Source of the DNA: Acidobacteriaceae bacterium KBS 83
GTDB taxonomy: Bacteria; Acidobacteriota; Terriglobia; Terriglobales; Acidobacteriaceae
NCBI GenBank assembly: GCA_000381585.1
Contig: KB906735.1
Coordinates: 542,836-606,835 of the forward strand
DNA length: 64,000 nt
Reading direction: 5' to 3'
Shown one piece after another: positions 52,966 through 64,000 of this stretch (position 1 is the stretch's first letter; each line of letters begins with the position of its first letter). Position numbers and translations under genes: made by a program. The notes under the pieces are model-generated. The model made no database searches and was not told the origin of the DNA. It saw nothing but the letters and a program-made list of their open reading frames with translations.

Positions 52966-54366
52966 CTAAGTACGAATTTTCCACACCACTGCCGAGTACC
53001 CCGATATGGACCGCTCGTCCCCGTTTACGCGCGCGAATTGGACGCCGTCTTTGGCATCGAGCGACGGCCCGGTCAGCTTCCAGCACTCCATCGCTCTGGT
53101 CATGCTTCTGTGCAGCCTCATTTGCACTGGGCCGCTCGACTTGTTCACGATGGTCACCAGCAGTGCGTCTTTTATACGTGCCGCGTAGGCCGTCACATCG
53201 TCCGCATCGGCATCGAGCGAAACTCCGATGAAGGCCGCGCCTGCGAACTGCTGGGCCAGCATCATGCCGTAATACTCCGGCCGCAGCTTCGTACCATTCG
53301 CGTCACCAGTAATCGGCGCGTAGTACCCCTCACCGCCACCGTGCAGGTTCACACCCGCGTAGCCAGCCTGTGCCACACGCAGTAGATAATCCGCAGCCCA
53401 CAGTGCAGATGCGAACGCATCGCTTACCCCGGGCTGGCCACCGTGATAGCAACTATTTCCTTCTGTCATCCGATATGGGACACCCGCGGTTTTGCCGGCG
53501 GAGACCAGCACCGGCATCTCCCGCGCGAGCCGTGGATCATCGCTCAGGAGCTTCTGTGCGTCGATACCCGGAGCGCCTGCGGGACCCATCGCATAGTAGT
53601 GCGACGAGATCAAAACCGCATCGCCTTTCGCGCGGCCCGCAAACTGCGTTACCCAGTCGACCTTGGTTGCGACATCCGGACCCGCAAACGGCGCACCGGG
53701 TACGCGGGCACGCACCGCCTTCAAGAATTTCTGATACTCGTTCCAGTAGCGCTCAAAGTTCCAGGCACCTTCGCGAAAGGCCGGGCCATAGAGGTCTGCC
53801 TCATTCCCCACCTGAAATGCCAGCAGGTGATTTCCCGCATATTTCATCACCAGGGCGCCTTCTTCGGCCGCCCGCTCTGGTGTTCCGGTGCCCAGATTCA
53901 ATCCGTACAGCAGCTGCCATTCTGTTGCACGCAGGAACCCTCCGAGAGCCGCGATGCCGTCGGGACCAATCGTCGCGGGTCGCTTGCTCGAAGCTTTTGC
54001 GTCCACAAGCCGCCATTCATGAAAGCTCTGTATCTTCGCCGATTCCTCGGGTGCGATGGTGTTCGCCGCACCGCCAGCCCATCGCGTCACGTCACTCAAG
54101 TTGCCGCCCAGCCGCAGGACGCCATGCGGGCAGAGCTTGCGAAAAGCACTGACCAGCGTCGCATTGCTCGCAGAAAAGAATGCAGGATCGGCTAGTTGCG
54201 CAGACTCGTAACTCAGCCCAAGGAAATCCCGCGGCATCGTCGCCAGCTTTTTGTCTGCATCAACAGTGACATTCACCCGCGGCTGTGCAGCCCGCGCTTT
54301 CGTCATCGCGAACCGTGCCAGTGACAAGCCCGCGCCGTTTAGAAACCTCCGCCGGTTCATCTGCAT
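52966..54366 (-). CDS. Tat-exported GH79-like glycosidase (beta-glucuronidase/heparanase type)
   Basis: 466 residues from ATG 54366, where GGAG lies 6 bases upstream; neighbouring in-frame ATGs at 54372 and 54360 are less well placed. The twin-arginine signal is MNRRRFLNGAGLSLARF. The barrel has LAFQVGNEADLYGP with the acid/base Glu189 and YRMTEGNSCYHGGQPG with the nucleophile Glu302. The C-terminal beta-sandwich (about 390-466) has LLVTIVNKSSGPVQMRLHRS, typical of GH79. It may remove glucuronic acid or related sugars from plant or microbial glycans. Its stop is 269 bp before the TonB receptor start; its start is divergent from the UvrC-like gene. Confidence 0.83.
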   Translation of the reverse strand: MQMNRRRFLNGAGLSLARFAMTKARAAQPRVNVTVDADKKLATMPRDFLGLSYESAQLADPAFFSASNATLVSAFRKLCPHGVLRLGGNLSDVTRWAGGAANTIAPEESAKIQSFHEWRLVDAKASSKRPATIGPDGIAALGGFLRATEWQLLYGLNLGTGTPERAAEEGALVMKYAGNHLLAFQVGNEADLYGPAFREGAWNFERYWNEYQKFLKAVRARVPGAPFAGPDVATKVDWVTQFAGRAKGDAVLISSHYYAMGPAGAPGIDAQKLLSDDPRLAREMPVLVSAGKTAGVPYRMTEGNSCYHGGQPGVSDAFASALWAADYLLRVAQAGYAGVNLHGGGEGYYAPITGDANGTKLRPEYYGMMLAQQFAGAAFIGVSLDADADDVTAYAARIKDALLVTIVNKSSGPVQMRLHRSMTRAMECWKLTGPSLDAKDGVQFARVNGDERSISGYSAVVWKIRT

Positions 54367-54462
54367 AATCATCTCCAGTACCAAAGGCAGCCAGCATATC
54401 CCACGGGACGGCGCCTTCCGCTTCCTCTGCGCGTTCGCCCAGGGCGCCGCTAAAATTAGGGT

Positions 54463-55737
54463 GTGCTGGCGCATACTCTATCCTTCGCCCAAGCAGGCGA
54501 TTCGGCGGAGACGAATCAGCTTGCGGAACTGCCGGCAGCACCCGCTGTCTTTTCGCTCGGGTTCGGCGAACGCCGCGAACCGTACATCGCACGCACTACC
54601 AATCTGCGCCGCAGGCTGCAGCGTATGCTCGCTCCTGATGGCACCCTCTCGCGCCGGCTGCAGTTGCTCCCTTTCGTACGCGAGATCGCATGGGCGCCCT
54701 ATGGTTCGGAATTTGAAGCCTCCCTGCTTCTCTATCGCGAGATCGTTAGCGCCTTCGTGGCAAAAGATGCGACCCAGATCCGCAAGCGCCTCCGACTGCG
54801 GCCTCCCGCATACCTGCGCATGGCAATGGAGAACGACTTTCCCCGCCTCTTCGCGACCAACCGCTATGTGCGGAGCGCGGCCGATCGCAGCTTCGGCCCA
54901 TTTCCCACACGCGCCGCGGCAGAGCGCGCCTGCGATGCGGTGCTCGATCTATTCCAGTTGCGTCGTTGCGTCGAAGATCTGCACCCTTATCCGGAGCATC
55001 CCGCCTGCCCCTACTTCGAGATGAAGAAGTGCCTGGCGCCCTGCAATCAAAGCTGCACGCCGGACCGTCACCGTGGCGAGGCCAATGCTGTCTTCGAGAC
55101 GCTTCGCACGCACGGAAAGAGCCTTCTGTCATCGCTCGAGCGCGAACGCGCCGCAGCCTCCGAAGCTCTTGAGTTCGAGGCCGCTGCCGCCATTCACCAG
55201 CGCTATGAAAAAGCGGAGACGGCACTCAGTGAGCTGCCGGAGTCGGTGCGTCTACTCTCCGACCTTTCGGCCGTCATCGTCCAGCCCTCGTCCGATCCCG
55301 GCGAGGTAACCCTCTTCCTGCTCACGCGCCAAGGACTCGCCGGCCCGGTCACCTATGCGACGGTCGGTATGCGGCTGCACAACGAGCAATCCGGCTCGAC
55401 ATCGCTGTACTCGCACCCGATGGCGCTCGCCGCGGTTCCGCTCGAGCCGTCACGCAGCGCTCCCGAAGTCGACACGCTCGAGGCCCGGTTGGAGAAAGCC
55501 CTCGCGTCGCTCGAAACGATATCGCCCTCTCGGCCATCGACCTCGCAGATCGAAGACCACCTCGCACTCTTCACCCGTTGGTGTTTCCGTCCAGCAGCGA
55601 AGCGCACAGGTGAAGCGGTCTTCACGGACCCTACCGCCCTCCAGCCTGACAGAACTGTTCCGCACAAACCGCTCCTGCGCGCTATCTCCCGAGTGGCCCG
55701 CGGGGCCGTTGTCCCTGCCGCGCCCATCACCGCATGA
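54463..55737 (+). CDS. UvrC-like protein with degenerate GIY-YIG domain, lacking the C-terminal nuclease
   Basis: 424 residues. An N-terminal GIY-YIG-like domain (about 24-110) reads AVFSLGFG..EPYIARTTNLRRRL where UvrC has GVY...YVGKA; the retained parts are the R-rich helix and Glu85 in EFEASLLL, while the GIY tyrosine is Phe. A cysteine cluster (CPYFEMKKCLAPCNQSC, 182-198) equals the Fe-S region of UvrC, followed by a UVR-like helix pair (EALEFEAAAAIHQRYEKAET). The RNase H-like nuclease and HhH domains of UvrC are absent. Start GTG 54463 lies 6 bases after TAAAAT. It may help repair or serve another function. Confidence 0.8.
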   Translation: MLAHTLSFAQAGDSAETNQLAELPAAPAVFSLGFGERREPYIARTTNLRRRLQRMLAPDGTLSRRLQLLPFVREIAWAPYGSEFEASLLLYREIVSAFVAKDATQIRKRLRLRPPAYLRMAMENDFPRLFATNRYVRSAADRSFGPFPTRAAAERACDAVLDLFQLRRCVEDLHPYPEHPACPYFEMKKCLAPCNQSCTPDRHRGEANAVFETLRTHGKSLLSSLERERAAASEALEFEAAAAIHQRYEKAETALSELPESVRLLSDLSAVIVQPSSDPGEVTLFLLTRQGLAGPVTYATVGMRLHNEQSGSTSLYSHPMALAAVPLEPSRSAPEVDTLEARLEKALASLETISPSRPSTSQIEDHLALFTRWCFRPAAKRTGEAVFTDPTALQPDRTVPHKPLLRAISRVARGAVVPAAPITA

Positions 55738-55764
55738 GTCATGTCCCGCTGATACACTGACCGC

Positions 55765-56442
55765 GTGGTTGAACTGTTGCCCTCTATATTGTCGGCAGAC
55801 TTCGCGCGGCTCGCCGAAGGCGTTGCTGCAGCCGAGCGCGGTGGCGGCACTGTCATTCACGTCGATGTGATGGACGGTCACTTCGTCCCCAACATCACGC
55901 TCGGGCCGCCGGTGGTGAAGTCGCTGCGCAGGGTCACGAAATTGCCTCTCGATTGCCACCTCATGATCGAGAATGCGGATGAATTCATCCCTGCCTTTGC
56001 CGAAGCGGGAGCCAACTGGATTGGTGTGCACTACGAAGCCTGTGTCCATCTGCACCGGACCATTGAGCACATCCGCGAACACGGCATGGAACCCGGCGTG
56101 GTCCTCAACCCGGCAACCCGCGTCGATCTGCTCTACGATGTGCTTCCCATGCTCCACCACGTCCTGATCATGAGCGTGAACCCCGGCTTCGGCGGACAGA
56201 AGTTCATTCCCTTCTCGCTCGAGAAGATCCGGCGCCTTCGCGAACTGCGTGCAGAACGCAACCTTGGCTTCCGTATCGAAGTGGATGGCGGCGTGGCTCA
56301 CGACACGGTCGCCGCAGTCGTCGAAGCAGGAGCAGAGTTGCTGGTCGCCGGCAGTGCGGTATTCGATGGTGGTCAACCGGAACGCAAGGCACGGCAATTA
56401 TTGGAGGCGGCGCGCTCAGCAGAGCTTGCCGCCGCACATTGA
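55765..56442 (+). CDS. rpe: Ribulose-phosphate 3-epimerase
   Basis: 225 residues, interconverting ribulose 5-phosphate and xylulose 5-phosphate in the pentose phosphate pathway. Family signatures: LPSILSADFARLAEGVAAAE, VIHVDVMDGHFVPNITLGP (metal-site HxD), LDCHLMIENADEF and VNPGFGGQKFIPFSLEKIRR. The late EVDGGVAHDTVAAVVEAGA carries the second catalytic Asp. The GTG 55765 start follows TACACT by 6 bases with no ribosome site, suggesting a leaderless message. It follows the UvrC-like gene by 27 bases. Confidence 0.97.
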   Translation: MVELLPSILSADFARLAEGVAAAERGGGTVIHVDVMDGHFVPNITLGPPVVKSLRRVTKLPLDCHLMIENADEFIPAFAEAGANWIGVHYEACVHLHRTIEHIREHGMEPGVVLNPATRVDLLYDVLPMLHHVLIMSVNPGFGGQKFIPFSLEKIRRLRELRAERNLGFRIEVDGGVAHDTVAAVVEAGAELLVAGSAVFDGGQPERKARQLLEAARSAELAAAH

Positions 56443-56630
56443 ACGGAAATCCCGTCGGTGAAGACTTGGAAGAAGAAAACTATGCGGTTTCTGGTCGGAA
56501 AAACTGCACTTCTGTGCGCTGAACGAACACAGGAGCGGGAGGCCGCTCTAGAATGGTCGTAACGAGAAACCCACAGGCGAAATCGAGCGCACGCTGCCGG
56601 TGGTCTTTTGCCAAATCTCGAGGGATGTCG

Positions 56631-58259
56631 ATGTCAATGAACCGGAGTTTTTCCGCCCGCTTGCTTGCTCTTTCCGCCACTGCGTGCCTGGCCGCCGCAT
56701 GCACGATCGGCTCATCCGCCCAGGTTCTTCATCATTCGAATAAACCAAAAAAGGTCAGCCCCACGGACCCGCTTGCGGGCGTCACCTCCAAGCAGCCGGA
56801 TAAGGAGCTCTTCGACAAGGCGATGACCGCCTTGAAGAAGGGCAAGTACGATGTGGCCCGCCTCGATCTGCAGGCGCTCCTCACCACTTATCCCGAGTCG
56901 GAGTACCAGATGCGCGCCAAGCTCGCTGTAGGCGACAGCTGGTACAAGGAGGGCGGGGCCGCGGCCCTGCAGCAGGCCGAAGCTGAATACAAGGATTTCA
57001 TCACTTTCTTCCCCAATCAGCCTGAAGCCGCTGAAGCCCAGATGAAGGTGGGCGACATCTACTATCAGCAAATGGAAAAGCCGGACCGCGATCCTACCAA
57101 CGCGGACCGCGCTGAGCAGGAATACCGGCTGATGATCCAGCAATACCCGGATTCCACGCTTATCCCGCGCGCCAAGCAGCGGCTGCGCGAGGTGCAGGAG
57201 GTGCTGGCACAACGCCAATACACCATCGGCAGCTTCTACGCGACACACGAAAACTGGCCGGCGAGCATCGCCCGCCTGCAGACCCTCACCGATGCCTATC
57301 CGCTCTTCAGCAAGAGCGATCTTGCACTGATGCAGCTCGGCGATAACTATGCCGCGGAAGCGAATATCGCGTCCCGCATGAACATCAAACCCGTAGAACG
57401 GGAACGCTTGATCGCGGCTTACGACGATCGCGCCGCTGACTGTTATGCGAAGGTGGTCACCCGCTATCCCATGGCGCCTCACGTTGAGGACGCGAGAGAG
57501 AAACTGATCGCACTGGGCCGGCCGGTGCCGGAGCCCAATCAGACCCAGCTCGCCGAAAGCGAAGCCGAGGAGCAAAGCCGTGCCAACATTAAGCTGAAAG
57601 ACCGCGCGATACTGCTGGTGAAGCATGGGCCTTCCACGCTGCAGGCAGCCCGCGTGGGTGAGCCGCTGATGACGCCTGCAAAGACCGTCACTGCGCCTGA
57701 AGTCAGCAAGGAAAACATCGCAATCTTCAACTCCGCTATTGGCAAACCGGGAGGGGAAGCTCCCGCCGCCGCAGCTTCGGCTGGTGTTGCAAACGGTACT
57801 GCAGCTCCGCGTACCGGGGATGCCGCTGTGCCGAATCCGACAGAGGGCGCTCCAGGAGGAACCGGCGTCGGCGTTGAAATCCTGAACCCCAATGGCAATG
57901 CGGTAGACAACAGCAGCGGCAACTCCTCAACCGGTGCTGCGCCGCCTGCTGCCGCTGCGCCACCCGCCGGAGGAGGCACCGACAATGGCACGCCCGCTGC
58001 AGCCGGCGACAACTTCGGACTGAACCCAGTCGGTCCCGCCAACACTGCACCGCTGCCTCCGGTCGAGAAGCCAGCTGAAGCGCAGAACCAGGTCAACGAT
58101 GTGAAGGGCGGAGCCGCCGGTGCTGCGCAGGTGCAGACGGGCACTCCCGCACCGGGCAAGAAACCCAAGAAGAACCCCAAGGTCAAGACCGACCAGAGTT
58201 CCGAGTCCTCGAGTGCAAACAAGAAAAAGAAGGGCCTCGAGAAGCTGAACCCCTTCTAA
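56631..58259 (+). CDS. bamD: BamD/YfiO-like outer membrane assembly lipoprotein with long C-terminal extension
   Basis: 542 residues from ATG 56631 (GAGGG six bases upstream); ATGs at 56625 and 56637 are alternatives. The signal region (MNRSFSARLLALSATACLAA) ends with a cysteine at a lipoprotein-like but imperfect lipobox. The TPR domain (about 50-290) matches BamD: ELFDKAMTALKKGKYDVARL, KLAVGDSWYKEGG, EYKDFITFFPNQPEAAEAQM, TIGSFYATHENWPASIARLQ. The rest (about 290-542) is low-complexity Ala/Gly/Pro/Asn-rich, ending Lys-rich (KKPKKNPKVK). BamD normally has about 240 residues, so the tail is unusual. No other Bam gene is nearby. Confidence 0.88.
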   Translation: MSMNRSFSARLLALSATACLAAACTIGSSAQVLHHSNKPKKVSPTDPLAGVTSKQPDKELFDKAMTALKKGKYDVARLDLQALLTTYPESEYQMRAKLAVGDSWYKEGGAAALQQAEAEYKDFITFFPNQPEAAEAQMKVGDIYYQQMEKPDRDPTNADRAEQEYRLMIQQYPDSTLIPRAKQRLREVQEVLAQRQYTIGSFYATHENWPASIARLQTLTDAYPLFSKSDLALMQLGDNYAAEANIASRMNIKPVERERLIAAYDDRAADCYAKVVTRYPMAPHVEDAREKLIALGRPVPEPNQTQLAESEAEEQSRANIKLKDRAILLVKHGPSTLQAARVGEPLMTPAKTVTAPEVSKENIAIFNSAIGKPGGEAPAAAASAGVANGTAAPRTGDAAVPNPTEGAPGGTGVGVEILNPNGNAVDNSSGNSSTGAAPPAAAAPPAGGGTDNGTPAAAGDNFGLNPVGPANTAPLPPVEKPAEAQNQVNDVKGGAAGAAQVQTGTPAPGKKPKKNPKVKTDQSSESSSANKKKKGLEKLNPF

Positions 58260-58292
58260 AAACAGGACCAGAATCTTCATGCAACACCAGAC

Positions 58293-58322
58293 AACGGCAG
58301 CAGGCACTCACCTGCTGCCGTT
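58293..58322 (+). terminator. Hairpin after bamD
   Basis: 12-bp perfect stem (AACGGCAGCAGG and its complement) with a 6-base loop, 33 bases after the bamD stop. The tail has few T bases, so it is a weak or Rho-assisted terminator before valS. Confidence 0.65.
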
Positions 58323-58409
58323 GCCGCTTTCTCCCTATCTATCTGGCGGTGCCTGCAGCTGTCTGCCTTTGCCGGTAGTTCTCTCCCTCTTTGTTACCCT
58401 GAAGTTTCC

Positions 58410-61187
<2,778 letters not shown>

Positions 61188-61201
61188 AACTTACCTCCTC
61201 G

Positions 61202-62026
61202 CTAGTGGCTGAAGTTATAGGACAACTGCATGCCCCGCCCATTCGGCGTATCGACCATGGAGAAGGTAAAGCTCTTGCTCGGCTCGCCGCGCTTTCTGAC
61301 CACGTAGCCGCCGATCAGATAACCCAGCGTGCTGCCTACCACCACGTCCGAAGGAAAATGCTGCCGTGCCATCACGCGTGATGCGCTCACGGTTGTCGCC
61401 AACCCATAGGCCACCAGCCCCACGCGCCAACCCGGATAACGTGCGGCCACTACATGCGCCATGCTCCATGCTGTCAACGAATGGCCGGATGGCATCGATT
61501 GGCCATCGGGCCATGTACTGGGGCCATGCGGCCAGAAGCGCCCCGTACCGTCGCCCTGGTTGGGCGCCTGTCGATCCAGAGCATATTTCAATGGCAGGTT
61601 AATGATCTGCGCGTCAAGGATCGCCTCTGCGGAAAGCACCGCGGTCTGCTGAAGGTAATCGTCCTTCCGCCATGCGCCGGCCGCATACCCACCGACGATC
61701 GCCGCAATCGGCACATATACCGCGCCTACATTTGAGATCGTTTCGAAAGTATCCTGCTGGCTGGGGTGATAACCCAGCTCGCTCAGCGCATCCGCGTCAT
61801 AGTGGAGGGCCACGCCGGTCGCAATGCCAAAGGGCGCAATCCACAGCAGGTCCTTGGCCCTCACATGCAGCGGGCTGGTCAGGATGCCGACTTCGTCCCC
61901 GAGAACGTGCCGGGCACATACTCCGGGCTGGGTCAGCAAGCATTCGTCCTGTTTCGACTGCGTCTGTGCCTGCAATGCCAACGGCATCGCCGCGGCAAGA
62001 AATAACAAGATCCCTCGAAAAAGCAT
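61202..62026 (-). CDS. PAP2-superfamily phosphatase, exported
   Basis: 274 residues with a signal peptide (MLFRGILLFLAAAMPLALQAQ). The three PAP2 motifs are present: KYALDRQAPNQGDGTGRFWP (KxxxxxxRP-like), SMPSGHSLTAWSM (PSGH) and SRVMARQHFPSDVVVGSTLG (SRxxxxxHxxxD). Two or three membrane helices surround them. Such enzymes dephosphorylate undecaprenyl pyrophosphate, phosphatidate or other lipid phosphates. It may serve envelope lipid recycling; no neighbour fixes the substrate. Divergent from nadC with a 76-bp gap. Confidence 0.88.
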   Translation of the reverse strand: MLFRGILLFLAAAMPLALQAQTQSKQDECLLTQPGVCARHVLGDEVGILTSPLHVRAKDLLWIAPFGIATGVALHYDADALSELGYHPSQQDTFETISNVGAVYVPIAAIVGGYAAGAWRKDDYLQQTAVLSAEAILDAQIINLPLKYALDRQAPNQGDGTGRFWPHGPSTWPDGQSMPSGHSLTAWSMAHVVAARYPGWRVGLVAYGLATTVSASRVMARQHFPSDVVVGSTLGYLIGGYVVRKRGEPSKSFTFSMVDTPNGRGMQLSYNFSH

Positions 62027-62102
62027 CTTTTAATCCTAACCGTCGCTTTATCAAGTCAAGCTCAAGGTTCGACTCCGTTGCGGCGTATCATGAGAGGAGC
62101 GT

Positions 62103-62996
62103 ATGGACTGGAAGAGTAAGCGAGTTGAGGCCATCCTGGAACACGCCCTGCTGGAAGACCAGGCGCTCAAAGACATCACAACTGCCTACACTATCGATCC
62201 CAAGCTGCGCGCCACCGGCACCATCGTTGCCAAAGAAGATTGTGTCGTAGCCGGTCTTGGTTGTATTCCCCGCTTTCTGGAGATATATTCACGCCTCAGC
62301 CAGGCGTCCGGCCGGTCGAATCCGGTCCGCTACGAAGTCGTACATCATCCAGAAATTTTCGACGGTGTGCGCGTCAAGCGTGGGCAATCGATCGCGGTTG
62401 TCCGCTCCACCGCGCAAGTCCTCCTCTCCTGCGAGCGCGTCATCCTGAACCTGATGCAGCGCATGAGCGGCATCGCCACCATAACGCGCCGGTATGTCGA
62501 CCAGGTGAACGGCACGAAAGCAAAGGTCCTTGACACGCGCAAGACTGTGCCGGGCCTGCGTCTGCTGGACAAATACGCGGTCTCCTGCGGGGGCGGTGAG
62601 AACCATCGGCTCGATCTCTCCGACAGCGTTCTCATCAAAAACAACCACATCGCTCTCGGGGGCGGCATACCCAAGGTGCTTGCAGCCGCACTCGCGGCGC
62701 GCAAGCCCGGTCAGCGCGTGCAAGTAGAAGTGCGCAACCGACAGGAGCTCGAGCAGGCGCTCGAGGGCGGCGCCGAGGCAGTCCTGCTCGACAACATGAC
62801 ACCCGCTGACGTAGCCTCCTCCGTCAAGTTCATCCATGCGCGTAGCCGCAATGTGCCCATTGAAGCTTCAGGTGGCATTCAGTTGGATTCCATCCGTAAA
62901 TACGCCGAAGCTGGCGTGGACTTCATCTCCTCCGGCGCCCTGACGCACTCCGCCACCGCGATTGACCTCAGCATGCGCATCGTGGCAGAGAACTGA
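62103..62996 (+). CDS. nadC: Nicotinate-nucleotide pyrophosphorylase (carboxylating)
   Basis: 297 residues, the third step of de novo NAD synthesis: quinolinate plus PRPP to nicotinate mononucleotide. Motifs: LLEDQALKDITTAYTIDPK (D.T), LMQRMSGIATITRRYVDQVN, AKVLDTRKTVPGLRLLDKYA and GGGENHRLDLSDSVLIKNNH, then IEASGGIQLDSIRKYAEAGV. ATG 62103 has a strong AGAGGAG ribosome site. No nadA or nadB nearby. It is followed by birA with 17 bases between, so they likely share an operon. Confidence 0.97.
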   Translation: MDWKSKRVEAILEHALLEDQALKDITTAYTIDPKLRATGTIVAKEDCVVAGLGCIPRFLEIYSRLSQASGRSNPVRYEVVHHPEIFDGVRVKRGQSIAVVRSTAQVLLSCERVILNLMQRMSGIATITRRYVDQVNGTKAKVLDTRKTVPGLRLLDKYAVSCGGGENHRLDLSDSVLIKNNHIALGGGIPKVLAAALAARKPGQRVQVEVRNRQELEQALEGGAEAVLLDNMTPADVASSVKFIHARSRNVPIEASGGIQLDSIRKYAEAGVDFISSGALTHSATAIDLSMRIVAEN

Positions 62997-63013
62997 AGGC
63001 GGAGAGCAGAGCG

Positions 63014-63838
63014 ATGAACTTTATCTCCGCTCCTATCGCCGGCGCCTTCGAGCTCGAAACGCTCAATCGCGAGCTCGCTGGCACACCATTCGCCGGCAGA
63101 GTCCGTCACTTTCCCACCATAGACTCCACCAACACGCAGGCCATGCGCGAGGCCGAACAGGCGCAGGAGAGCGGCACCGTCTACCTTGCTGACGAGCAGA
63201 CCGGCGGTCGCGGGCGCAGTGCGCACGAATGGCACTCCGCCGCAGGCTCCGGCCTTTACGTCAGCATCCTGCTGCGGCCGAAGATCGCGCCGGCCGACGT
63301 TCTCTGGCTCTCGCTGGCTGCAGGGCTCGCTGTGCAGGATGCCGTCCGCGACATCACCTCGCTCGCGCCCGACATTCGGTGGCCCAACGATCTGCTGCTC
63401 TCCGGCCGCAAGATGGGCGGCATCCTCACCGAGCTCAACGCCGAGGTCACACGCGTGCGCCACGCCGTCATCGGAATAGGCCTCAACGTACATCAGCCAT
63501 CGTTCCCGCCGGAGCTGGCATCACTCGCCACCTCGCTCAAAATCGAAACCGGCCAAGACTGGTCTCGTCAGGATCTGCTGGTGGCGCTCCTGCATCACCT
63601 GAACCAGGAGGTGGAGCGGCTGACCGCAGTACATAACCTTGATGTGGCAACCGCAGATGTCCGTGACCGGTTATCCGCAGGCTCCACGTGGATTCAGGGT
63701 AAACAGGTAACTGTTACTGACACTGATACATTCTCGGGAGTCACGGACGGGCTCGACGCCCGCGGCTTTCTTCGTGTGCGCACGCCCCACGGCATCCGCG
63801 TTGTGCTTTCCGGCGGCGTGCGGGAAGGAGCGCGCTAA
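63014..63838 (+). CDS. birA: Biotin--[acetyl-CoA-carboxylase] ligase
   Basis: 274 residues. The catalytic domain begins directly near residue 30 ([20 protein letters not shown]) without the N-terminal helix-turn-helix of bifunctional BirA, so it is a ligase only. The signature [20 protein letters not shown] carries the biotin/ATP loop, and [20 protein letters not shown] the biotin-binding core. The C-terminal part is the SH3-like domain ([18 protein letters not shown]). It attaches biotin to acetyl-CoA carboxylase. Located between nadC and coaX; three cofactor genes in a row suggest one operon. Confidence 0.95.
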   Translation: MNFISAPIAGAFELETLNRELAGTPFAGRVRHFPTIDSTNTQAMREAEQAQESGTVYLADEQTGGRGRSAHEWHSAAGSGLYVSILLRPKIAPADVLWLSLAAGLAVQDAVRDITSLAPDIRWPNDLLLSGRKMGGILTELNAEVTRVRHAVIGIGLNVHQPSFPPELASLATSLKIETGQDWSRQDLLVALLHHLNQEVERLTAVHNLDVATADVRDRLSAGSTWIQGKQVTVTDTDTFSGVTDGLDARGFLRVRTPHGIRVVLSGGVREGAR

Positions 63839-63840
63839 CC

Positions 63841-64000
63841 ATGTTACTGGCCATCGACATCGGCAACACCAACACAGTGCTCGGCCTCTACAACCATGAT
63901 TCCTCAGAGCTCGTGGCCGACTGGCGTATCACCACGCACAAAAACCAGACCTCCGATGAATACGGCGTGCTCTTCCTGAACCTGTTCGCAATGCGTCAGA
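63841..64000 (+). CDS. coaX: Type III pantothenate kinase, 5' part (continues beyond window)
   Basis: ATG 63841 is two bases after the birA stop. The visible 53 residues begin [20 protein letters not shown], the phosphate-binding DIGNTN motif typical of CoaX, then the [19 protein letters not shown] stretch common to the family. It phosphorylates pantothenate in CoA synthesis without feedback by CoA. Coupling to birA is likely from the spacing. The end is outside the window. Confidence 0.93.
   Translation, partial: MLLAIDIGNTNTVLGLYNHDSSELVADWRITTHKNQTSDEYGVLFLNLFAMRQ

Overview
The window looks like chromosomal DNA of an Acidobacteriota member, most likely class Terriglobia (Acidobacteriaceae type). 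The evidence is family content: three large orphan MacB/FtsX-type permeases of the acidobacterial duplicated orphan permease (ADOP) kind, one of them with its PadR repressor; a decayed gene for a VWFA-related acidobacterial domain protein; a very large Oar-like TonB-dependent receptor with a carboxypeptidase-regulatory N-terminus; and housekeeping genes of a diderm bacterium (kdsA, bamD). No phage, CRISPR array, rRNA or convincing tRNA was seen.

Layout. 1-9.5 kb: end of a secreted-type protein, an orphan PAS/HAMP histidine kinase, a YpdA-like bacillithiol disulfide reductase with a GNAT enzyme, an aromatic-ring FAD monooxygenase, moaA, a YVTN-type beta-propeller and a GAF-GGDEF cyclase. 9.5-16 kb: a secreted protein of unknown function, pyrG overlapped by a polytopic GT-C-like membrane protein, a DUF4230 protein and a secreted GH39-like glycosidase. 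16-25 kb: ADOP permease island with PadR, a small secreted protein and, at its edge, kdsA. 26-29.5 kb: a TauE/SafE transporter with a Cys-containing small secreted protein and a flavin-dependent halogenase-like protein. This segment lies between kdsA and a degenerate second copy of the kdsA 3' end. 30-37 kb: beta-propeller, phosphoesterase, then an ECF sigma/anti-sigma pair divergent from a Tat-exported metallophosphoesterase and a two-haem-site cytochrome, followed by a VOC-PP2C fusion. 37-42.5 kb: OmpA-family protein, DUF2393 protein, a 46-residue membrane peptide gene, a DnaC-like ATPase, an ABM-SnoaL fusion and the VWFA pseudogene. 42.6-50 kb: rpmE, dus, a possible PD-(D/E)XK nuclease, a YfiT-like DinB protein and tldD-tldE. 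49.5-54.4 kb: TonB receptor and Tat-exported GH79-like glycosidase. 54.4-64 kb: UvrC-like protein, rpe, bamD, valS, a PAP2 phosphatase, nadC, birA and the start of coaX.

How the genes fit together. The strongest regulatory picture is at 34.4-34.6 kb. Two divergent promoters share GGAATAA-N13-CAGTTT, which suggests that the ECF factor drives itself and the phosphoesterase-cytochrome operon. A second good case is the padR upstream region, which carries two TGTGGC/GCCACA inverted repeats whose centres are 30 bp apart. YpdA and the YfiT-like protein together suggest bacillithiol as low-molecular-weight thiol. The GH39, GH79 and TonB genes suggest polysaccharide use. Several genes (kdsA, rpe, the uvrC-like gene, possibly moaA and the halogenase-like gene) begin with GTG a few bases after a -10-like hexamer, so leaderless mRNAs are possible.
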